Positions 15,811 to 23,977 of a stretch of DNA of 33,684 nucleotides are shown piece after piece. The stretch is from an uncultured Clostridia bacterium (GTDB lineage Bacteria > Bacillota > Clostridia > Christensenellales > Borkfalkiaceae). The stretch covers positions 1 to 33,684 of the forward strand of contig CALVYJ010000003.1 in the NCBI GenBank assembly GCA_944372075.1. The letters are read 5' to 3'. Numbering within the stretch: position 1 is the stretch's first letter; every line of letters starts with the position of its first letter. The notes under the pieces were generated by a model. That model ran no database searches, had not been told where the DNA came from, and was given only the letters and a program-made list of their open reading frames with translations. Both the position numbers and the translations under genes were made by a program.

Positions 15811-17082
15811 ATGTTAACATCTATTGTCGGTATCAATTGGGGCGATGAAGGAAAAGGGCGCATGGTCGATCTGCTTTCCAAAGATTTCGACATCGTATGC
15901 CGTTATCAAGGCGGCAACAATGCGGGGCATACCGTTATCAACGAGCGGGGCAAATTTATCCTCAATCTGCTTCCGTCCGGGATCCTTCGTGAAGGCGTGG
16001 TATGCGTGATGGGGCCCGGCATGGTGATCGATATCAAGCATTTGATCGGTGAAATGGCGCGTCTGCGCGAGGCCGGCATCGAAATTTCTCCTGCGAATTT
16101 GAAAATATCCGACCGTGCGGTGATCACGATGCCGTACAACGTGCAGCAGGACTGCCTGGAAGAAGAGCGTCTTGCGGACAAAAAATTCGGTTCGACCAAG
16201 CGCGGGATTGCGCCGGTCTATGCGGACAAATATTTGAAAAAGTCTTTCCGAATGGGCGAGTTGCTGAACATGGAGCTGCTGAAAAAGCGCATTCCCGACA
16301 TCGTCGAGTGGAAAAATCTTACGATCGAGAAGGCGTACGGCGCGGCGGCGGTCAAGACGGAAGAGATGGTGGAATATTTTGAAACATACGGCGCGCCCTT
16401 GCAGGCGTATATTACGGACGTCGGCATCTATCTGAACGAAGCGCACAAGGCGGGCAAGAAGATCATGTTCGAAGCGCAGTTGGGTGCGTTGCGCGACATT
16501 GATTTCGGCATTTACCCGTACACGTCCTCGTCGAACACGATCGCGGCGTACGCGCCGATCGGCGCGGGGGTGCCCAATCTGAAACTGGACAACGTAATCG
16601 GCATCATGAAGGCGTATTCTTCCTGCGTAGGCGAGGGGCCGTTCACTTGCGAGTATTTCGGCGAGAAGGCGGAAAAACTGCGTGCGGCGGGCGGCGAATA
16701 CGGCGCGGCGACGGGGCGGCCCAGGCGCGTCGGGCCGTTTGACGTAGTGGCGTCCAAGTACGGAATCCGCTGCCAGGGTGCGGACGAAATTGCGCTGACG
16801 AAGCTGGATATTTTGTCCGGACACGACGAACTGGAAATTTGCACGGGATATGAATTGAACGGGAAGGTGATCACGGAATTTCCGTTTACGGACGTATTGG
16901 ATCAGTGCAAGCCGGTATTTGAGAAGATCAAGGGCTGGAATTGCGATATTTCCAAGTGCCGGAAGAAGGAAGATCTGCCGCAGGAGGCATTGGACTATAT
17001 TCGGTATATCGAGCGCGCGTGCGAATGCAAAATACGGTACGTATCCGTCGGAGCGGAGCGTGACGCTTATATAGAAATGTGA
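15811..17082 (+). CDS. purA: Adenylosuccinate synthetase
   Basis: Joins IMP and aspartate with GTP to make adenylosuccinate, the first committed step to AMP. The N-terminus MLTSIVGINWGDEGKG holds the GTP loop and catalytic Asp12. GGNNAGHTV with the catalytic histidine, GSTKRGIAPVY, and the C-terminal ATGRPRRVGPFD (guanine and arginine loops) are all present. The frame is open back to 15760, but the ATG at 15811 follows GAGGAAG and yields the usual 423-residue protein. purA has its own promoter and sits between two parts of the GOGAT cluster in the same direction, so read-through could tie it to nitrogen control. Confidence 0.97.
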   Translation: MLTSIVGINWGDEGKGRMVDLLSKDFDIVCRYQGGNNAGHTVINERGKFILNLLPSGILREGVVCVMGPGMVIDIKHLIGEMARLREAGIEISPANLKISDRAVITMPYNVQQDCLEEERLADKKFGSTKRGIAPVYADKYLKKSFRMGELLNMELLKKRIPDIVEWKNLTIEKAYGAAAVKTEEMVEYFETYGAPLQAYITDVGIYLNEAHKAGKKIMFEAQLGALRDIDFGIYPYTSSSNTIAAYAPIGAGVPNLKLDNVIGIMKAYSSCVGEGPFTCEYFGEKAEKLRAAGGEYGAATGRPRRVGPFDVVASKYGIRCQGADEIALTKLDILSGHDELEICTGYELNGKVITEFPFTDVLDQCKPVFEKIKGWNCDISKCRKKEDLPQEALDYIRYIERACECKIRYVSVGAERDAYIEM

Positions 17083-17198
17083 CATCATGGCAACAAGACG
17101 AAAGGGTGCCGTGATGGCTTGCCGTACAAAAAATTCGGCGAAAGATCACGGAACCCTGACAGCCTCCGCTGCGGCGTTCCGCATGCGGAGGTTTTTTT
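17083..17198 (+). promoter_or_regulatory. Structured mRNA leader with exclusive hairpins before the ferredoxin gene
   Basis: The 116 bases between purA and the ferredoxin gene are almost wholly self-complementary. Hairpin A pairs CATCATGGCA (17083-17092) with TGCCGTGATG (17107-17116), 10 bp with one G-U. Hairpin B pairs AGGGTGCCGTGAT (17103-17115) with ATCACGGAACCCT (17145-17157), 12 of 13 bp, and encloses a smaller GCCG/CGGC stem. A and B share 17107-17115, so only one can form. A terminator hairpin follows at 17163. In addition AGCGGAG (17052-17058, end of purA) could pair with CTCCGCT (17164-17170) and block the terminator. The layout is that of an attenuator. No known riboswitch or T-box was recognised, and canonical ANTAR hexaloops (A at 1, G at 4) were not found. 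The ANTAR gene at 19743 is the candidate regulator by position only. Confidence 0.65.
17163..17198 (+). terminator. Attenuator terminator that also hides the ribosome site of the next gene
   Basis: CCTCCGC (17163-17169) pairs with GCGGAGG (17185-17191), and TGCGG (17170-17174) with CCGCA (17179-17183), loop CGTT, one bulged T. Seven T residues follow (17192-17198) and run straight into the ATG at 17199. The only Shine-Dalgarno sequence, GGAGG (17187-17191), is the 3' arm of this stem. When the hairpin forms, transcription should stop and any read-through mRNA would have a masked ribosome site. Confidence 0.88.
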
Positions 17199-17636
17199 AT
17201 GAAGCGCATCTATGTCAATGAAAAATGGTGTCTTGGGTGTCATCTGTGCGAATACGAATGTGCGTTTGCGAATTCCGGGCTTACGGACATGGTCAAGGCG
17301 CTCAAGGGAAAAGTTATCCATCCCAAAATTCGAGTGGAAGACGGAGAGGAGGTTCACTTTGCGGTAAATTGTCGGCATTGCAGCGATCCGATCTGCGTAC
17401 ATTCGTGCATAGCGGGCGCGTTGTCGCAGGGTGCGGACGGGGTAGTCGGCATCGACACGGACAAATGTGTCGGGTGTTTGACCTGCGTACTGGTATGTCC
17501 GTACGGGGCGATCATGCCGGCGGCGGACGGGCATGTCGCGCAAAAGTGCATGTTGTGTATCGACAACGTATGCGGCGAGCCGAACTGCGTCAAATACTGC
17601 TTAAACAACGCCATTGTCTACGAGGAGAGGGATTGA
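17199..17636 (+). CDS. Four-cluster 4Fe-4S ferredoxin-type electron-transfer subunit of GOGAT
   Basis: A 145-residue protein of the polyferredoxin type (CooF/HycB-like). It has four cysteine motifs: CLGCHLCEYEC (from residue 11), CRHCSDPICVHSC, CVGCLTCVLVCP and CMLCIDNVCGEPNCVKYC, enough for up to four 4Fe-4S clusters. It probably carries electrons between the FAD/NAD oxidoreductase encoded next (one base apart) and the FMN subunit at 14189. The start ATG directly follows the T-run of the attenuator and uses GGAGG in its stem. Clostridial GOGAT clusters with a ferredoxin, an FAD oxidoreductase and a separate GXGXG subunit are established, which supports the role. Confidence 0.93.
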   Translation: MKRIYVNEKWCLGCHLCEYECAFANSGLTDMVKALKGKVIHPKIRVEDGEEVHFAVNCRHCSDPICVHSCIAGALSQGADGVVGIDTDKCVGCLTCVLVCPYGAIMPAADGHVAQKCMLCIDNVCGEPNCVKYCLNNAIVYEERD

Positions 17637-17637
17637 T

Positions 17638-18885
17638 ATGAAATACGTGATTATCGGAAACGGAACGGCGGCGATCGCCGCGGCGGAGTCTATCCGTGCG
17701 CGCGACGGCCGAGGGGAGATCGTCATGATCGCGGATGAGCCGTATCATACCTATGGGAGGCCGCTGATCTCCTATTATCTGTTGGGAAAGACGGATGCCG
17801 AGCGCATGAAATACCGCGCGGATGATTTTTATTCCGAAAACGGGATCGAAACGCTGTTCGGTAAGAGGGCGGTCAAACTGGATCCCGAAAAAAAGGAGAT
17901 CGTACTTGCTGACGGCGAGCGAATCGGGTACGATCGTCTGCTCCTTGCGACGGGGAGCCGTCCCTTTGATCCGCCGATGGAGGGCATTGAACGAGTATCG
18001 CATCGCTTTCATTTTATGACGTTTGCGGATGCTCTGGCTTTGGAAAAGGAGCTTTCGCCCGAAAAGCGCGTGCTGATCGTTGGGGCTGGATTGATCGGTC
18101 TGAAGTGTCTGGAGGGGATCGCCGATCGGGTGGCGAGCGTTTCCGTGATAGACATGGCGGACAGGATCCTGCCCAGCGTACTCGACGCATACGGCGCAGG
18201 AATCGTGCAGAGGGAATTGGAGAAACGCGCGACTTTTTATCTGAAAGACAGCGTCGCAACGTTTGAAAAAGACAGGGCGTATCTCAAGAGCGGAAAGCAG
18301 GTCGCGTTTGACGTATTGGTCGTGGCGGTCGGCGTGCGGCCCAACGTCGAGCTTCTGAAGGAAGCGGGCGGCGCGGTTTCGAGGGGAATATTGACCGATG
18401 ACGGACAGCGCACGACGCTCCAAGACGTCTATGCGGCGGGCGACTGTACGGAAAGCTACGACGTCACGGCGGGATCGAATAAAATTCTGGCGCTGTTGCC
18501 GAACGCGCAATTCCAAGGCGCGTGCGCGGGAACGAACATGGCGGGCGGCGACGCGCATTTTACGAACGCGGTGCCGATGAATGCGATCGGGTTTTTCGGA
18601 TCGCATATTCTGACGGCTGGCTCGTACGTCGGGGAGACGTATGAAGAAAAATCCGAGCGGACGTATAAAAAACTTTTTTATGCCGACGGCAAGCTGAAGG
18701 GTTTTATTTTGGTCAACATGCCGGAGCGTGCGGGGATCTATACGTCGCTGCTCCGCAATGCGGTTCCGCTGACGGAGGTAGATTTTGAAGCGTTAAAAAG
18801 GGAGCCTGGGTTGATGGCGTTTTCCGCGAGCTACCGCGCCGAGAAGCTGGCGGGTGCAGCGGCGAGCGGCGCGAGAGAGGAATGA
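17638..18885 (+). CDS. FAD-dependent NAD(P)H oxidoreductase, GOGAT electron-input subunit
   Basis: A 415-residue pyridine nucleotide-disulfide-family protein (NADH-dependent rubredoxin/nitrite-reductase-like reductase fold). The N-terminal FAD motif is YVIIGNGTAAIAAAESIR; the second Rossmann motif for NAD(P) is RVLIVGAGLIGLKCLEG. The closing FAD motif is LQDVYAAGDCTE. No redox-active CxxxxC pair is seen, as is usual in this branch. The ATG at 17638 follows GAGGAGAGG and comes one base after the ferredoxin stop. The frame extends upstream to 17614 inside the ferredoxin gene, without a better site. It likely oxidises NAD(P)H and passes electrons to the ferredoxin; coupling to GOGAT is inferred from the operon. 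Confidence 0.93.
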   Translation: MKYVIIGNGTAAIAAAESIRARDGRGEIVMIADEPYHTYGRPLISYYLLGKTDAERMKYRADDFYSENGIETLFGKRAVKLDPEKKEIVLADGERIGYDRLLLATGSRPFDPPMEGIERVSHRFHFMTFADALALEKELSPEKRVLIVGAGLIGLKCLEGIADRVASVSVIDMADRILPSVLDAYGAGIVQRELEKRATFYLKDSVATFEKDRAYLKSGKQVAFDVLVVAVGVRPNVELLKEAGGAVSRGILTDDGQRTTLQDVYAAGDCTESYDVTAGSNKILALLPNAQFQGACAGTNMAGGDAHFTNAVPMNAIGFFGSHILTAGSYVGETYEEKSERTYKKLFYADGKLKGFILVNMPERAGIYTSLLRNAVPLTEVDFEALKREPGLMAFSASYRAEKLAGAAASGAREE

Positions 18886-18897
18886 GGAGGAACGAAG

Positions 18898-19620
18898 ATG
18901 CGGATCGATGCAAAGGGACTTCATTTTTCCGCGCTGGATAGGGCGGTGCGCGAGGCGCAAGAGCGGGAAATCATAATAGAAAACTGTATCGGGCAGCGGT
19001 ACATTGCCTGCGGTCTTGCCGACAAGAGCGTGACGATCGAAGGGACGCCCGGCAATGCCTTGGGCGCATATTTGAACGGGAGCGTTATTTCCGTGCGCGG
19101 CAATGTGCAGGAAGCTACGGGCGATACGATGAACGGCGGAGAGATCGTCGTGTACGGCAGTGCGGGCGACGCGACCGGATATGCCATGCGCGGCGGAAAG
19201 ATTTTCATACGCGAGGATGTCGGCTACCGATGCGGGATTCATATGAAGGCGTATCGGGAGAACAAGCCGTCGATCGTGATCGGCGGCAGGGCGGGCAGTT
19301 TTTTGGGCGAATACCAAGCGGGCGGAACGATCGTCGTACTGGGAGACAATTTACAGGGGAAGCCGTTGATCGGCAATTTCTGCGGGACGGGGATGCACGG
19401 CGGCGAGATGTATCTGCGCTGTGAGCGGATCCCGACGCGTCTGCCGGTGCAGGTCAAGGCGGAGCGATTGGTAAAACTTCCCGAAGGCGAAGCGGCACAG
19501 CTTGTGCGGGAGTGGTGTAAAAAATTCGGAAAGGACAGCGACGGCTATCTGCACAGCACGTATTACAAACTCACGCCCGACAGCGCCAATCCCTATAAAC
19601 AGATGTATACGGCAAATTGA
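18898..19620 (+). CDS. Glutamate synthase GXGXG-domain subunit (GltB C-terminal domain)
   Basis: A 240-residue right-handed beta-helix protein made of repeating GxxGxxxxGG turns: GNALGAYLNG, GDTMNGGEIVVYG, GDATGYAMRGGKIFI, GTIVVLGD and GTGMHGGEMYLR. This corresponds to the C-terminal domain of GltB, which packs between the amidotransferase and FMN domains and helps shape the ammonia tunnel. The ATG at 18898 follows GAGGAGG. It completes a five-gene GOGAT: glutaminase, FMN subunit, ferredoxin, oxidoreductase and GXGXG. A GC-rich hairpin separates it from the ANTAR gene. Confidence 0.94.
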   Translation: MRIDAKGLHFSALDRAVREAQEREIIIENCIGQRYIACGLADKSVTIEGTPGNALGAYLNGSVISVRGNVQEATGDTMNGGEIVVYGSAGDATGYAMRGGKIFIREDVGYRCGIHMKAYRENKPSIVIGGRAGSFLGEYQAGGTIVVLGDNLQGKPLIGNFCGTGMHGGEMYLRCERIPTRLPVQVKAERLVKLPEGEAAQLVREWCKKFGKDSDGYLHSTYYKLTPDSANPYKQMYTAN

Positions 19621-19645
19621 GCAATCGATTTTGCGAGGGTGCAGG

Positions 19646-19675
19646 CGCGCCGCCGCCTCGGCGGGCGGCGGCGCG
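19646..19675 (+). repeat. Perfect 12-bp GC-only hairpin between the GXGXG and ANTAR genes
   Basis: CGCGCCGCCGCC (19646-19657) pairs perfectly with GGCGGCGGCGCG (19664-19675) around the six-base loop TCGGCG. No T-run follows, so it is not a standard terminator. It may stabilise the upstream mRNA or reduce read-through to the regulator. Its hexaloop has G at position 4 but T, not A, at position 1, so it does not match the ANTAR target rule. Confidence 0.75.
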
Positions 19676-19742
19676 GTCGAAGGCCGACGGAAAAAGGGCC
19701 GACGGGCGAAACGAAAAAGAAAGCAGGACGGAGGTGCTGCGC

Positions 19743-20297
19743 ATGCGAAGGATTCTGGTTTGCAGCAACGTACAGGCTGCGGCAGAAAAGATCGCGCACG
19801 TCTTGATCGAGAACGGGTATGAAGTGCGGATCGAATGCGAACAGCGCGCCGCAAGCGAGGCTTGCGGCGGGTTTGACGCTGCGGTTTTTATCTTCTCGTC
19901 GCTGCGGGAATGGGAAGAAACGATCCGGTTTTTTTCTTTGGAAACGCCGTTGGGGCTGTTGGCTCTGGCGAAGGAAGGGGGCAAGGAAGAGGCGAGCATC
20001 TATGCCGAGCTGGGAATACCGGTATTGCCCTTTACCACACCGTGCAAGACGTTTTTATTCGGTTTGGAATTTGCGACGAAATCGGGGGAACGGCTGCGGG
20101 CGATGGGTTATGAAAACAGGAAGCTCAAGGATACGATCAGCGATTTGAAGCTGGTCGATCGCGCAAAATGCGCCTTGATCCAATATTTGAACATGACGGA
20201 AGCGGATGCGCATCGGTTTATTGAAAAGCAAGCGATGAACAAACGTCTGTCCAAGCGAGAGATCGCCTTGCAGATCTTGAATGCTTATGAAAGTTGA
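19743..20297 (+). CDS. ANTAR-domain antiterminator with a degenerate receiver (NasT-like)
   Basis: A 184-residue RNA-binding regulator. The C-terminal ~60 residues form the ANTAR three-helix domain (LKDTISDLKLVDRAKCALIQ, then YLNMTEADAHRFIEKQAMNK, RLSKREIALQIL). ANTAR proteins bind paired hairpins in leaders and prevent termination. The N-terminal ~110 residues are receiver-like, but the key residues are missing: the acidic pair after strand 1 is CSN, the strand-3 end reads FIFSS with no aspartate, and the strand-5 lysine position reads FTTP. Control by phosphorylation is therefore unlikely; a bound metabolite or partner protein is possible. The ATG at 19743 follows GGAGG; the open frame upstream to 19617 has no good start. 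It is the last gene of the GOGAT set and lies 15 bases before dapF. Confidence 0.9.
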   Translation: MRRILVCSNVQAAAEKIAHVLIENGYEVRIECEQRAASEACGGFDAAVFIFSSLREWEETIRFFSLETPLGLLALAKEGGKEEASIYAELGIPVLPFTTPCKTFLFGLEFATKSGERLRAMGYENRKLKDTISDLKLVDRAKCALIQYLNMTEADAHRFIEKQAMNKRLSKREIALQILNAYES

Positions 20298-20312
20298 GGA
20301 ACGGTCAGCGAT

Positions 20313-21143
20313 ATGAAGAGAAAATTTACAAAGATGCACGGCGCGGGAAACGATTATATCTATTTTGATTGCCGAACGGAACAGCTTTCGGATCCTGCGC
20401 ATGCGGCGATCGTCCTATCCGATCGCCATACGGGAATCGGCGGAGACGGGATCGTGATGATCTGTGCGAGCGATACGGCCGATGCAAAGATGCGCATGTT
20501 CAATGCCGACGGGAGCGAGGGGAAGATGTGCGGCAATGCGATCCGCTGTGTCGGGAAGTATTTATACGACAACAAGATCGTAGAAAAGACCGATTTGACG
20601 ATCGAAACGATGAGCGGGATAAAGCGTTTGAAGCTGTATGAAAAGGCGGGGCAGGTGGAGCGCGTGCGCGTCGACATGGGCGCGGCGTCGTTTGCGCCCG
20701 AGGATTTGCCCGTACTGCTGGAAGGCGAGGTGATCGATCGCAAGGTACACGTTGCGGGCGGAGAGCATTCCATCACCTGCGTGTCGATGGGAAATCCGCA
20801 CTGCGTGGTGTTTGAAGATCCGGATGCGGTCGATGTGGAGGAACTGGGCAGGAAATTTGAAACCGATCGGCTTTTTCCGGAGCGAGTGAATACGGAATTT
20901 GTCAAAAAGACGGGAGAAAACGCCCTGCGCATGCGCGTATGGGAACGAGGCAGCGGCGAGACGATGGCATGCGGAACGGGCGCCTGTGCGGCGGCGGCAG
21001 CGGCTTGCGCGTGCGGACTGTGTACGGCGGGGCAGGACATAACGGTGGAACTTTTGGGCGGAATATTGGTGATCAACGTGGGAGAGCACGTGTTTATGAC
21101 GGGGGAAGCGGTTACGGTGTTTACGGGAGAGGTTGAGATATGA
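20313..21143 (+). CDS. dapF: Diaminopimelate epimerase
   Basis: Converts LL- to meso-diaminopimelate for lysine and cell-wall cross-links, using two cysteines and no cofactor. Both catalytic cysteines are present: Cys73 in the motif KMCGNAIRC and Cys220 in MACGTGACA. The N-terminal [12 protein letters not shown] and GGDGIVMI motifs are standard. The length, 276, is normal. The ATG at 20313 follows GAGGAA, 15 bases after the ANTAR stop, and the end overlaps pyrG by four bases. Together with dapL at 22781 it forms the DapL branch of lysine synthesis, skipping succinylated or acetylated intermediates. Confidence 0.97.
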   Translation: MKRKFTKMHGAGNDYIYFDCRTEQLSDPAHAAIVLSDRHTGIGGDGIVMICASDTADAKMRMFNADGSEGKMCGNAIRCVGKYLYDNKIVEKTDLTIETMSGIKRLKLYEKAGQVERVRVDMGAASFAPEDLPVLLEGEVIDRKVHVAGGEHSITCVSMGNPHCVVFEDPDAVDVEELGRKFETDRLFPERVNTEFVKKTGENALRMRVWERGSGETMACGTGACAAAAAACACGLCTAGQDITVELLGGILVINVGEHVFMTGEAVTVFTGEVEI

Positions 21144-22750
21144 AATACATATTTGTGACGGGCGGAGTCGTTTCAGGACTCGGGAAAGGGATCACGGCGG
21201 CGAGTTTAGGTAGATTGTTGAAGTCGCGCGGCTATAAGGTTGCGTCGCAGAAGCTGGATCCGTACATCAACATCGATCCGGGCACGATGAGTCCTTATCA
21301 GCACGGCGAGGTATTTGTCACGGACGACGGGGCGGAAACGGATCTGGATTTGGGGCATTACGAGCGGTTTATCGACGAAAATTTGAACAAATATTCCAAT
21401 CTCACGACGGGAAAGGTATATTGGAACGTACTGAACAAAGAGCGGAACGGGGAATATTTAGGGCAAACGGTGCAGGTGATCCCGCATATAACGGGGGAGA
21501 TCAAATCGTTTATTTACAATGTCGGCAGGCAGAGCAAGGCAGATATCGTCATTACGGAGATCGGCGGGACGATCGGAGACATCGAAAGCCAGCCCTTTAT
21601 CGAGGCGATTCGGCAGGTATCGATGGAGGCGGGCAGAGAAAACTGCTGTTTCCTTCACGTGACACTCGTGCCGTACATATCCGGCTCCTGCGAGTTTAAG
21701 TCCAAGCCTACCCAGCATTCGGTGAGGGAGTTGCAGGGAATGGGGATCGCGCCGGACATCATCGTGGCGCGCGTCGATGCGCCGTTGCCGGAGGACATCA
21801 AGAAAAAAATTGCGATGTTTTGCAACGTTGGGGAAGATTGCGTCATAGAAAACAGGACGTTGCCGCTGTTATACCAAGCGCCGGTCATGTTGGAGCGGGA
21901 GAACTTATCGAGCATCGTATGCCGAAAACTCGGTTTGCCGCAGAACGAGATCGACCTTACCGAATGGCGCAGGATGCTCACGCGCGCCGAGAATGCGGAA
22001 GACACGGTGCGCATCGCGCTGTGCGGGAAGTATGTGCAGCTGCACGATGCCTATCTTTCGGTAGCGGAGGCGCTGGCGCATGGCGGATTCGAGAACCTGG
22101 CAAAGGTGGAGATCGAGTGGGTGGACAGCGAAGTCTTAAACGAAGAAAACACGGCAAGGATTTTGGACGGCGTAGACGGCGTATTGGTGCCGGGCGGCTT
22201 TGGCGGACGGGGCATCGAGGGCAAGATCTGCGCCGCGCGGTATGCGCGCGAGAGCAATATTCCGTTTTTGGGGATTTGTCTCGGGATGCAGATTGCGGTC
22301 ATTGAATTTGCGCGGCACGTATTGGGATATGCGGATGCCAATTCGTCTGAATTTGATGCGGAGGGCAAGCATTCCGTCATCGACATCATGCCCGACCAAA
22401 TGGGCGTAAAGAAGGGCGGCACGATGCGTTTGGGCGCCTATCCTTGCAAGATAGCTGCGGGTACGAAAATGCGCGCGGCGTACGGCAAAGAGGAAATTTC
22501 CGAGCGGCACCGCCATCGCTTTGAATTTAACAACGAATACCGTTCGGCGTTCGAAGCGGCGGGCATGCGGATTTGCGGAACCTCCCCGAACGGCAATCTG
22601 GTCGAGGCGGTGGAGATTTCGGAAAACGACTTTTATATCGGCGTTCAGTTTCATCCGGAATTCAAATCCCGCCCCAACGCGGCGCATCCGCTGTTTCGCG
22701 AATTTATAGCGGCGGCGCTGCGATTTAACAAAAAAACGAGCAACGTATAG
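21140..22750 (+). CDS. pyrG: CTP synthase (glutamine-hydrolysing)
   Basis: Aminates UTP to CTP with ATP and glutamine-derived ammonia. The synthetase half begins [20 protein letters not shown] (P-loop), followed by the [15 protein letters not shown] block. The class-I amidotransferase half has the nucleophile in [11 protein letters not shown] and the His/Glu pair in [12 protein letters not shown]. The length of 536 is usual. Its ATG overlaps the dapF stop (ATGA), so translation is coupled. Its company with dapF and dapL in a block of glutamine- and glutamate-using enzymes is not the common rpoE-pyrG or pyrG-fba layout. Confidence 0.98.
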   Translation: MKYIFVTGGVVSGLGKGITAASLGRLLKSRGYKVASQKLDPYINIDPGTMSPYQHGEVFVTDDGAETDLDLGHYERFIDENLNKYSNLTTGKVYWNVLNKERNGEYLGQTVQVIPHITGEIKSFIYNVGRQSKADIVITEIGGTIGDIESQPFIEAIRQVSMEAGRENCCFLHVTLVPYISGSCEFKSKPTQHSVRELQGMGIAPDIIVARVDAPLPEDIKKKIAMFCNVGEDCVIENRTLPLLYQAPVMLERENLSSIVCRKLGLPQNEIDLTEWRRMLTRAENAEDTVRIALCGKYVQLHDAYLSVAEALAHGGFENLAKVEIEWVDSEVLNEENTARILDGVDGVLVPGGFGGRGIEGKICAARYARESNIPFLGICLGMQIAVIEFARHVLGYADANSSEFDAEGKHSVIDIMPDQMGVKKGGTMRLGAYPCKIAAGTKMRAAYGKEEISERHRHRFEFNNEYRSAFEAAGMRICGTSPNGNLVEAVEISENDFYIGVQFHPEFKSRPNAAHPLFREFIAAALRFNKKTSNV

Positions 22751-22780
22751 TTGTTTTTGGAAAAAAGAGAGAGGGACAGA

Positions 22781-23962
22781 ATGAAATTAAACGGCAATTA
22801 CAGCAAGCTGGAGGAGAGTTATTTGTTTTCGACGATAGCGCGCAAAGTGAGCGCGTTTACGGCTGCGCATCCGAACGCGAACGTTTTGCGCATGGGGATC
22901 GGAGACGTTACGTTACCGCTTGCGCCCGCGGTAATCGAGGCGATGCACAGGGCGGTGGAGGAGCAGGCGCATCGCGAGACCTTTCACGGCTACGGTCCCG
23001 AGCAGGGGTATGATTTTCTGCGGGAGAGTATCCGCGGCTATTATGCGCGGCGCGGCGTTGCGCTGGACATAAACGAGATTTTCGTATCGGACGGAGCGAA
23101 GAGCGATCTGGGAAATATTCTGGATATTTTCGATACGGACAATACGGTCATAATTCCCGATCCCGTCTATCCCGTCTATGTGGATACGAACGTCATGGCG
23201 GGAAGGAAGATTGTTTTTCTGGATGCGAATGCGGGCAATGCCTTTTTGCCCATGCCGAACGGGCAGAAAGCGGACATCATTTACATATGTTCGCCGAACA
23301 ATCCTACGGGTGCGGCGTATACGGTAGAGCAGTTGCGCGAATGGGTGGCGTACGCCCGAAAGCAGGGAGCGGTCATTTTGTACGATGCGGCGTACGAATG
23401 CTTTGTGGCGGAGCCGGGCAGAGCGCGCAGCATCTATGAAGTGGAGGGCGCCGAAGAATGTGCGATCGAGTTCTGTTCGTTTTCCAAGACGGCCGGGTTT
23501 ACGGGTACGCGTTGCGGCTATACGATCGTGCCCGACGCTTTGCGGTTTGGCGGCGTTTCCTGTAACAAGCTGTGGTTGCGGCGTCAAACGACCAAGTTCA
23601 ACGGCGTGCCGTACGTCGTGCAGCGCGGAGCGGAGGCGGTGTTTACCGAACGGGGCGAGGAGCAGATCCGCGAAAATTTAGCCGTTTACAGGCGGAACGC
23701 GAAGCGGCTCAGCGATTGCATGGACGAGCTCGGCGTGTTTTATACGGGCGGCAAGAATTCGCCGTATATTTGGTTCCAATGCCCCGGTTTTGAGGACAGT
23801 TGGAAATTTTTTGATTATTTGCTGGAACAGGCAAACGTGGTGGGAACGCCCGGTTGCGGATTCGGGAAAAACGGACAGGGTTTTTTCCGTTTGACGTCGT
23901 TTGCAAGCGAAGAAACGACCGCCGATGCGGTGGAGCGCATCGAAACGTTGTTGAAAAGATAG
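22781..23962 (+). CDS. dapL: LL-diaminopimelate aminotransferase
   Basis: PLP enzyme that turns tetrahydrodipicolinate directly into LL-DAP with glutamate as amino donor. The start motif (LNGNYSKLEESYLFSTIARK) and RMGIGDVTLPLAPAVIEAMH are characteristic of DapL rather than of general aminotransferases. The cofactor sites are visible: CSPNNPTGAAY, YDAAYECF, and the Schiff-base lysine in SFSKTAGFTGTRCGY. The frame is open to 22751, but the ATG at 22781 after GAGAGGGA gives the standard 393-residue protein. It ends the operon; two strong hairpins follow. Confidence 0.96.
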   Translation: MKLNGNYSKLEESYLFSTIARKVSAFTAAHPNANVLRMGIGDVTLPLAPAVIEAMHRAVEEQAHRETFHGYGPEQGYDFLRESIRGYYARRGVALDINEIFVSDGAKSDLGNILDIFDTDNTVIIPDPVYPVYVDTNVMAGRKIVFLDANAGNAFLPMPNGQKADIIYICSPNNPTGAAYTVEQLREWVAYARKQGAVILYDAAYECFVAEPGRARSIYEVEGAEECAIEFCSFSKTAGFTGTRCGYTIVPDALRFGGVSCNKLWLRRQTTKFNGVPYVVQRGAEAVFTERGEEQIRENLAVYRRNAKRLSDCMDELGVFYTGGKNSPYIWFQCPGFEDSWKFFDYLLEQANVVGTPGCGFGKNGQGFFRLTSFASEETTADAVERIETLLKR

Positions 23963-23977
23963 ATTTGTCGGAACAGA

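Noticed and set aside
15814-17088. A 424-codon open frame on the - strand
   Set aside because: It is antisense to purA over its whole length, with no motifs and no ribosome site.
17083-17198. T-box, ydaO/c-di-AMP or other known riboswitch in the ferredoxin leader
   Set aside because: GGGTGCCG only loosely resembles the T-box core GGGTGGTACCGCG and no specifier stem is present; AACCCTGACAGCC loosely recalls ydaO but the other conserved ydaO segments are missing.
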